Below, in pieces: positions 1-7,200 of a DNA stretch of 10,080 bases. A program made the position numbers and the translations under genes. A model generated the notes under the pieces. It was not told where the DNA came from. It did no database searches and saw nothing but the letters and a program-made list of their open reading frames with translations. How positions within the stretch are numbered: position 1 is the stretch's first letter; every line of letters starts with the position of its first letter. The stretch is from Polyrhizophydium stewartii (lineage: Eukaryota; Chytridiomycota; Chytridiomycetes; Rhizophydiales). The stretch spans positions 1-10,080 of the forward strand of contig JADGIZ010000688.1 of NCBI GenBank assembly GCA_027604665.1. Reading direction: 5' to 3'.

Positions 1-226
1 TCCTGTTTTCCCGTTGTCCGTTGTTTTTGATCTCGGGTCGTGGCTGGGGCCTCTCCACATGTCCGGTGCGCCTCGGCGTGGGATCCGCGCTTTCGCATGG
101 GAGCTGCGCCTCCGAGGCGCAACGAACGCCCTCCACGGCGAGACCCACCTCCACGATCGGGCGGAAGGCTGACTTCAAAAGCCCCGACAAGGGCCCACCC
201 GAGCTGCCGACGAATCCACCGACGGC
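1..226 (+). other. 5' region of the CNT gene, possible first mini-exon
   Basis: No complete gene is seen here. Positions 5-28 are T-rich. A candidate upstream exon is ATG at 59 followed by donor G|GTGCGC at 66. An acceptor AAG at 189-191, with a CTGAC element at 169-173, would join it in frame (MSGPTRAADESTDG) to the Met at 227. The acceptor is weak, so this remains a hypothesis; otherwise the region is promoter and 5' leader. Confidence 0.35.
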
Positions 227-1949
227 ATGCTCGAGGAAGTCAAGGTGCGCGCGCATCCCCGACCACGCGTGCCCAGCCCCCACCGGTCGAAGCTGACCTG
301 CGTCGCAGACCAGCGAGCCGCCGGTTCTGGCCGAGTACGGCCACAAGGACAACGCCGACAAGCCCATGTTCATGAAGCGCACCGCCAAGGAGCTGCTCAT
401 CGACCTGGCCATCTTCCTGGTCATGACGGCTTACGCCATTGTGCTCTTCATGAAGGCGCCGGGCAAGGACGGCTTCGAGGTCTTTGTCATCGTCTATGTC
501 TTCATCTCGCTCCGCCTGCTCGCCCGCCACGTCTCCATGTCCAAGCTCATCTACAACCCCATTGGCCAGGTCGCATCGGCCGTCAGCGCTCCGCTCGAGA
601 AGATCCCCGCCTGGATCCGCAGCGTTGTCATGCTCGTCATTGCGCTCGCCGTCATCCTCATTGTCGCGCTCGTCAACCCGCCGTCGGGCGACAACACGCT
701 GCTCGCCCGCCTGCAGTCGTTCCTCGGCATTGTGGTCATGCTCGCGTTCATGTGGGCCACGTCGTCGAACCGCGCCAAGGTGCCGATCCACACGGTCGCC
801 GCCGGCATGTTCCTCCAGTTCATCATTGCCCTCATTGTGCTGCGCACGCAGTTCGGCTTCAACGTGTTCAAGTACATTGCCAACAAGATCGCACTGTTCC
901 TCAGCTACTCGAGCTTCGGTCTGCAGTTCCTGATCGGCACCAAGTACGACGCCACCGTCTTTGCTGCCAGCGTGTTCCCGGCCATCATCTTCTTCTGCTC
1001 GTTCGTCTCGGTCGTCTACTACTGGGGCGGCATGCAGTACATCATCTCCAAGATGGCGTGGTTCATGATGCTGATCATGGATGTGTCTGGTGCCGAGGCC
1101 GTCGTCGCTGCTGCGTCGCCGTTCATTGGCCAGGGCGAGAACGCGCTGCTCGTGCGTCCGTTCGTCGAGTACATGACCAACTCGGAGCTGCACGCCATCA
1201 TGACGGCCGGCTTCGCCACCATCTCGGGCTCCGTGTTCCTCTTCTACACGACCATCACCGGCAACCCGTCTGCGATTCTGACTGCGTGCGTGATGTCGAT
1301 CCCGGCGTCGCTGCTGCTGTCCAAGATGCGCATTCCCGAGACCGAGGAGCCGCTCACCAGGGGCACGGTCCGCATCCCCGAGTCCAAGGAGAAGGAGGCC
1401 AACTTCCTGCACGCCGCCGGCAACGGCTCTGCCACGGGCATCCAGCTCGTGCTTCTGATCGCCGCCGCGCTGATTGCCATCATTGCGCTGTACGACGTCA
1501 CCAACGACATCTTTGGTCTGATCTTCTCGATGATCGACGTGTATGACACGGTCAACCCGGTCGGCGCTGACGGCCACCCGGGCAAGGTCACGATCCAGCT
1601 CGCGCTCTCGTACGTGTTCACGCCTGCTGCGTGGCTCATTGGCATTCCGGGCGAGCAGGCACGCAAGGCCGGCGAGATTCTCGCCATCAAGATGGTCGTC
1701 AACGAGTTTGTTGCGTACCAGACGCTCGGCGCCACGGCCAGCATCCCGATGGGCACTCGCGCCTTCAGCCTGATGGTGTACGCTCTCTGCGGCTTCGCCA
1801 ACATCGCCTCGATTGGTGTTCAGCTCGGCACTCTTGGCGCCATCGCCCCGACCCGCCGTGCTGATCTCTCGAGCCTCGTCGTCAGTGCCATGTTCACGGG
1901 CACTGTGTCGACCTGGATCACTGCCGCCGTCGCCGGCACCCTCATGTAA
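227..1949 (+). CDS. Concentrative nucleoside transporter (CNT/SLC28 family)
   Basis: This is a multi-pass plasma-membrane carrier that, in this family, imports nucleosides by cation symport (H+ in characterised fungal members; the ion is inferred here). The frame from ATG 366 gives 527 residues. Numbered from that Met, a hydrophobic helix lies at about 10-30 and more follow throughout. Family hallmarks are GQGENALLVRPF at 255-266 (about 1128-1163), MTAGFATISGSV at 279-290, CVMSIPASL at 308-316, GIPGEQA at 426-432 and NEFVAYQTL at 446-454. The preferred model starts at ATG 227 (purine at -3), encodes MLEEVK to 244, splices 245-308, and continues in frame from 309 (TSEPPVLAEYGHKDNADKP) into Met 366, for 552 residues. 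An in-frame TGA at 294-296 limits the unspliced upstream frame. Family call about 0.95; exact start about 0.5. A further mini-exon at 59-65 is possible. Confidence 0.93.
245..308 (+). other. Predicted 64-bp intron in the CNT gene
   Basis: The donor is AAG|GTGCGC at 245, there is a CTGAC branch-like element at 293-297, and the acceptor is GTCGCAG|ACC ending at 308. Splicing is phase 0 and joins MLEEVK to TSEPPVLAEYG in the transporter frame. Without splicing, ATG 227 reads in the wrong frame for the transporter. The splice signals are seen directly; use of the intron is inferred. Confidence 0.6.
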
Positions 1950-2133
1950 TCCACACGTTGCGGATGCCTCCACCACCCCTCACTCTCCCTCTTTGCGATT
2001 GCGAGACATCAAATAGATGCTTCTGCAGTCCGCCCCTTTGCGCCAACAGCGTTGTCTCAGTTGTGCGGGTGTGCAAGGATGGCGCGGGCAGTCCCGGATG
2101 CGATGGCGGCCTCTCGCTGGCTCTGACCCGAGG
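1950..2133 (+). promoter_or_regulatory. Short intergenic gap, CNT 3' end and PER1 promoter/leader
   Basis: This 184-bp gap separates two genes on the same strand and must hold the CNT 3' end and the PER1 promoter and leader. A CT-rich stretch lies at about 1967-2000, the kind of pyrimidine tract common in fungal promoters. No convincing TATA element is seen. Upstream ATGs at 2017 and 2098 are in frame with PER1 but in poor start contexts (-3 is T and C). Confidence 0.35.
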
Positions 2134-3153
2134 ATGCGACAAGCCCGACCAAGCAGCAGCACCGCGCCGAGAGCAGCGGCCCTGGCTGTGGCGCTGCTGG
2201 CGCTCGCGCTGCTCGCGGCGTGCCCCGCCAGCGTCGCGGCGTCGGCGGGCGACCGCTCGTTCGAGTACCAGTCGTGCCTGCAGGCGTGCGTGGCCCGGGA
2301 CTGCACGCCGCCGGCCGGGGCCGCAGCGGGCTGGACGCCGCAGCGTCCCGAGTCGGCGGTGCTGCGCGCGACGCTGTGGGACTGCCCGCACGACTGCCGG
2401 TACGAGTGCATGCACGCGGCGACGCAGGCCGCGCAGGCGGCGGGCCGCCCCGTGCAGCAGTTCCACGGCAAGTGGCCGTTTGTCCGCCTGCTCGGGATGC
2501 AGGAGCCGGCCTCGGTCGTGTTCTCGTTCTTCAACGGGCTGGCGCACTTTCGGGGCGTGACCAAGTACACCAAGGCCCTCGGCCGCCACGCATACCCGCT
2601 CTACGGCCTCGTGCGCCTGTCGGGCCTGCTGTCCATCAACACGTGGGTGTGGTCGGCCGTCTACCACACCCGCGACTTTGACATCACCGAGCGGCTCGAC
2701 TACTTCTCGGCCATGGCGTCCATCGTCATGTCGCTGCACATTGCCATTGTCCGCGTGCTGCGCCTGCCGCGCCGCCATGTCCTGCGCCCGCTCGTCGCCG
2801 TGACGCTGCTGGCCTTTTTCGTCGCCCACGTCTCGTACCTGTCGTTCTGGCGCTTCGACTACGGCTACAACATGAAGGCCGGCATCGCCATCGGCGTCCT
2901 CTTTGACCTCGTCTGGCTCGCGTGGGCGGCCGCAAACTGGTCAGAGAAGCGGCACTACGCTTGGAAGATTGTCGTCTTTGTCGTCATGCTGTCGGCTGCC
3001 ATGTCGCTCGAGCTTCTCGACTTCCCGCCCATCGCGGGCATCCTCGACGCACACTCGCTCTGGCACGCGGCAACCATCTTCGCCATTCCCGTGTACTGGG
3101 ACTTTTTGATCTCGGACGCTCTCGACCACGTCCGCCGCGTCAAGTTGCTGTGA
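2134..3153 (+). CDS. PER1: Per1/PGAP3-like GPI-anchor lipid-remodelling protein
   Basis: Per1 acts in the ER membrane and removes the sn-2 acyl chain of GPI anchors, allowing lipid remodelling of GPI proteins. From ATG 2134 the product has 339 residues, normal for the family. An n-region (MRQARPSSSTAPR) and Ala/Leu-rich core at 13-36 form a signal peptide, followed by a luminal Cys-rich segment (SCLQACVARDC, then WDCPHDCRYECMH). Family motifs follow: QFHGKWPF at 109-116, QEPASVVFSFFNGLAHF, NTWVWSAVYHTRDFDITERLDY with the CREST-type Ser/His/Asp set, and DFPPIAGILDAHSLWHAATI with the C-terminal His pair at 307 and 311. Several membrane helices lie between. ATG 2134 has A at -3 and puts the signal peptide at the N-terminus; an in-frame extension to ATG 2017 would add 39 residues and bury it. 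No intron is needed. The gene is tandem with CNT and convergent with the chitin synthase. Confidence 0.93.
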   Translation: MRQARPSSSTAPRAAALAVALLALALLAACPASVAASAGDRSFEYQSCLQACVARDCTPPAGAAAGWTPQRPESAVLRATLWDCPHDCRYECMHAATQAAQAAGRPVQQFHGKWPFVRLLGMQEPASVVFSFFNGLAHFRGVTKYTKALGRHAYPLYGLVRLSGLLSINTWVWSAVYHTRDFDITERLDYFSAMASIVMSLHIAIVRVLRLPRRHVLRPLVAVTLLAFFVAHVSYLSFWRFDYGYNMKAGIAIGVLFDLVWLAWAAANWSEKRHYAWKIVVFVVMLSAAMSLELLDFPPIAGILDAHSLWHAATIFAIPVYWDFLISDALDHVRRVKLL

Positions 3154-3257
3154 TCTCCCGTCCTTTCCTCCCGCACCGCCTTCCATCTCCCAATGGCGCC
3201 TATAAAGCAGCTGCCGCCGCCTCGCCAGCCAGCAGCGAGTCTGGCTACAAGCACAGT

Positions 3258-3276
3258 CTTGTTTTTTATTTTTGCC
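3258..3276. terminator. Possible 3'-end/polyadenylation region
   Basis: A T-rich stretch lies about 105-123 bases after the PER1 stop and could serve as its 3'-end signal. On the minus strand the same stretch contains AATAAA (3270 down to 3265), about 510 bases past the chitin synthase stop, so it could serve that gene, though the 3' UTR would be long. The motif is seen; its use is inferred. Confidence 0.25.
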
Positions 3277-3652
3277 CTGCAGCCGCCGCAGCTTGCCAGA
3301 GGCAAAGAAACAGATCCATGAGTGTGCGGCAAACGACAGAGGGCTAAAAAATGACAGAGTGAGTGTGCTCGTGTGTATCTCAAGCGGCCGGTGAGTGTGG
3401 AGGGGGAACGATGCAGCAGATGCAGCAGTGATTGTTGAAATAGCAGATGTGGCAGTAGTGGCGATGGTGGCAGCGGCATAGGTGGGGGGAAACAAAGTCG
3501 GGGCACAGAGTGGGGGAGGGAGCTTCTGGTGATGTAGTGTAACAAAAAAGAGTCTCGCGGCATGGCCAGAAAGGCCACACGCGGATCGGCCTTCAATGAG
3601 AGCAGGCCGTAAATGGGTTTGAAAATGCGTGTACGCTCTGCGGCGGAAAGAC

Positions 3653-3706
3653 GGATGGATGGGTGGGTGGATGCGCGGATGGGTGAGTACGCGGATGGTG
3701 TGGGTT
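3653..3706. repeat. Imperfect GGAT/GGGT microsatellite-like repeat
   Basis: Degenerate units of GGAT, GGGT and GCGGATGG follow each other on the plus strand in the convergent intergenic region. It is non-coding as far as can be seen, probably a decayed simple repeat close to the chitin synthase 3' end. Confidence 0.5.
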
Positions 3707-3778
3707 TGCCGTGTCGGCAGACGCTCTTGTGTATCAATCTTGGTGCAACGAGAGTTTTGTGATTGGCGTCGCCGCTTG

Positions 3779-4131
3779 TTAGACGCGACCCGAGGCCGCC
3801 ATCTCAGAGACGATTGCCGAAAGAACCTCGTTGAGCCGCTTCTTGCCCGCGGCGTCGAGCTTGGAACCGGTCTCGGCTTCAATGTGCTCGCGGACCTGGC
3901 GCTTGGTGACGGTGGCAATGTCGGCCGTGGCGAGGAACGAGCGCACGCGCTGCTCAAAGTCGTCCCGCGACACGGTGGTAGACGTTGTCTTGCTGCTCGA
4001 GCCACCGCTCGTGTTGCTCTTGCCGTCGCCGCTGCTCTTGCCGTCACTGGCACGCGTGGAGCCCGACGAGCCCGACGACGACGTGGTCTGCGCACGGGCA
4101 CGGGCAACAGCGGTCGGCACTGGCGCGGCCG

Positions 4132-4211
<80 letters not shown>

Positions 4212-7200
4212 TGTTGCTGCACTGGCTGCAGCGCGATGTTCTGTGGCGCAACCGGAGAGATGGGGCTCCCCGACTGCTGGTACGCCGGAGCAGCGAACGC
4301 GGCTGCAGGCAGCGGCGGGCGGCTCATGCGCCTGGGTGACGTCGCAGCAGGCATGCCGGTCATGGGGCCAAGAGGCGGGGCGTACAGCGTCTGGGCGGGA
4401 TAAGGCGATGGCGGCGGGTACACGGCTTGCTGCTGCTGCGAGTACGATGACGACTGCGGGTACGGCGGAAGAGACATCGCAAGCGGCTGCAGCTGCGCCG
4501 CAGCGAGATTCGGCACGCCGCGGGTGGGCGAGCCGTTGCCGCCGCTGCCGCCGATGCCGCCGGCGCGGGCGGTGTAGCCAGGCGCCGTGGCGCGCGTCGG
4601 CGACGGCGCAGGGGCTGCGACGGCACGAGGGCCAATGGTCGTGATCACGGGCCGCTCGTCCATGGACTGCATCGAGCCGCGAAGCGCGTCGCGGCTGCCA
4701 CGCGGGCTGTCGAGCGCGGCGCCCGAGATGCGCGGGCTGCCGCCACCAACGCCGCCGACGCCACTGTAGCGGTCAATCGAGTTGTGGTGCTGCACGTCGG
4801 CTTGGCCGCTCAGCTGGCTGCCAGAGCGGCTGCTGCTTGTACTCCGGCGACGCGGGTCAGTCTCGCCCAGTTGGTCGTGCAAGTAGTCCTGCCACGTCTT
4901 GAGCGGGATCTGTGACGGGTTGAACGGCTCCTCCTCGACGTCCTTCTCGACGCGGCGGCCCTCGGCGTCAACAACGATACGTGTGTTGCCCCACGAAAAG
5001 TCGTCAAAGCACCAGAATGCATAGATGGGCAGGTAGAACGTGTAAAGTGGCACGGCAATCAGATACTGCATCGCAATCAAATGGGCAGCCAAGGCCCGCA
5101 TGTAAGCGACAAAGAAGCCAGCCGCGCTCTAGTCGCCAGCAAGCTCCAAGTTCAGCAAGCAACTCACGGCAAACATCCAGCCCAGATACTGCACTTCGCG
5201 CTTGAACAGGAACAGCAGGATCTGGAACCCGTAAATCGCCGCAATCATGACAATTGAGATGAGCGGGAACACCGTCGACTTGTCCAAAAAGTTCTGCGCC
5301 ACGAGATAGCCAATGTAGACGAGCGCCGAGGGCTGGATGACCGTCGCGAGAAGGTCCACCAGGACCACAAAGCGCATCGAGAAGCAGCATATGCCGCACA
5401 GGTCCGGCAGCGACAGTAGCTCAATGAGGTTGTGCACCGTCGAGTTGATCCACCGACGCCGCTGCGACTGCAGCACGCGCCACGTGTCCGGCGCGACGGT
5501 GTAGCACACGGCGTGCGATGTGTACTTTGTCTTCATGTTGCCAAAGTGCTTCATCATGAGCGTCGTCAGATACCGGTCCTCGCCAAGGTGCAGCAGGTTC
5601 TTCTTGTGCAGCGTCTCGACCTTGTTGACAGAGTAATCGCGCACCAGCCGCTGGGACGCGAGCACGGGCTTGTTGTTGTAGCTGGGCGAGTAGATGCGGT
5701 ACATGGAGAAGCATCCGGGCAGACACGTCACGGAGCCAAAGAGCGACTCAAAGGCCTTGGCAAGGTGGTGCGAGATAAAGTACTCGTAAACCTGGATCAT
5801 CGTCACCCACGAGTCCTTGTCGTTCGACAGCCGTGTCTCGCCGCAGATGCCCGCGATGCGCGCGTCGCGCACCATGGCCGCTACGAGCTGCGTGAGCGAC
5901 TTGGGCTGCACGCTCGTGTCCGCGTCGACCATGAGCACAAACTCGTAGAGCTCTGGGCCCACGCCAATGATCTTGGACATGTGGCGGTGGATCTCGAGCT
6001 CGAGCGGGTTCATGGGCAGAGAGTTGTGCACGCGCGAGAGGAACTGCATGAGGATAAGCTGCGAGTCGCGCTTGCCGCTGGTTATCGCACGAGCGGGCAG
6101 ATGCCATATCAGCAACGGGAAACACTCATCCGCAGAGGCGGCGCCGGCGCACAGAGCGCACGGAACACAAAGCGTCAGACAAGCAAAACGCACCGGTTGC
6201 CGGGGCGATGGCGCTCGCTCGGCTTGCCGACCTTGACGACCACGACAAATGGCACATTATGGCCCTGCGTGTAGTACATGCCAGAATACACCTTGGCAAA
6301 GTTGAGCTGCTTGGTGCCGTCGCCGAGCGACTGGAACGCATACGACACGGGCTGCACCGACTGCTCGACGCCGAGAATGTCGAGAACGATGCGCGGCGTG
6401 GGGCGGTCGTTTCCAGAGCCAATGATCATGCCGTCGGCAATAATGAACAGCAGCTTGCGGCGGTCGTCGTACTCGAGCGTGGCCAGCGAGTCGATGGTGC
6501 GCCGCAGCGACGTCTCGTCCTCGGTATAGCACGGCACCTGGCAGATCACGAGTTTGTCTTGCTCCTCGGGCGTTGGCGCCGGGCCGAGCTGCAGCGCGGC
6601 TAGGAACTTGACGGCCAGCACGAGCACAATGACACACGAGGCACCGAGCAGCACATAGTTGGTGATCTGGCAGCGCAGGTCGTTGCGATGGTCGACGCGG
6701 CCGACGTAGAACAGGCCGTCGAGGCACTCGCGCGCCTTGCGCCACAGGTCCGGGTTGGTTGCGCGCAGGCTTTCAAATAGCGCCGTGGCATCCTCGCCCT
6801 TGGCCGTCAGCGGCGACGCAAAGATCTGCTCGATCTGCGGACCCATGAAGTTGGTGTTGTTAGCAACGTAGAGCGGCGCAAAGAACGGATTGATGTCGTA
6901 GACGCTGTCGTAAATAACGAGCGCGTGGCCCGAGTCCGCGAGCAGGCGCGACTCGATCGTCTGCTTGTCCCACACGACGCCGCCCTTGAGCGTCGAGCGG
7001 AGCGTGAGGTCTTGCAGCGCGTCGGTCGTGCGGTTGACGCGGTTGTGCAGGTACCACAGCTTGTCCTTGAGGCCAAAGTTGCCGTCGGGGAAGAGCAGAA
7101 AGTTGGCCGGCGGCCGCGGGAACGCGGGGCAGTACGTCGACCAGAACGGGTCCTTGGAGAACATGGAGCTGACGTCCTGGCCGAGCACGACGTTGGTCCA

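Larger units (their letters stand above)
3154..3778. other. Convergent intergenic region (3' ends of PER1 and chitin synthase)
   Basis: This 625-bp stretch lies between two genes that end towards each other, so it should hold both 3' untranslated regions. Frames on either strand here are low-complexity and match no family I recognise. It contains a T-rich block at 3258-3276, a G-rich plus strand at about 3480-3522, two copies of the 9-mer GATGCAGCA at 3410-3427, and GGAT/GGGT-like repeats at 3653-3706. No tRNA or structured RNA was recognised. Confidence 0.6.

Noticed and set aside
227..1546. 439-residue plus-strand frame starting at ATG 227 without splicing
   Set aside because: It runs in a different frame from the transporter and is His/Arg-rich without domain features. 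The Met is probably real but is joined to the transporter frame by the intron at 245-308.
240..1976. 578-residue open frame on the minus strand across the CNT gene
   Set aside because: Its Arg/Glu/Asp/His-rich composition is what the complement of a GC-rich membrane-protein gene gives. It matches no family, and the plus strand carries clear CNT motifs.
1942..2829. 295-residue minus-strand frame opposite PER1
   Set aside because: Low-complexity Arg/Ala/Gly-rich shadow of PER1 with no recognisable motif.
3190..3207. CAAT followed by TATAAAG as a promoter
   Set aside because: It lies in the PER1 3' region with no credible plus-strand gene downstream. An antisense non-coding transcript cannot be excluded but has no support.
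4133..4219. Tandem repeat considered as a CRISPR array or mobile-element scar
   Set aside because: It is a trinucleotide microsatellite within a coding frame, without spacers, inverted repeats or target duplication.
2941..4251. Minus-strand frame with a long serine run, and plus-strand frames with leucine, cysteine or alanine runs across the CTG tract
   Set aside because: Homopolymers are the other readings of the CAG/CTG repeat. The glutamine reading lies in the chitin synthase frame and ends in DEK_C.
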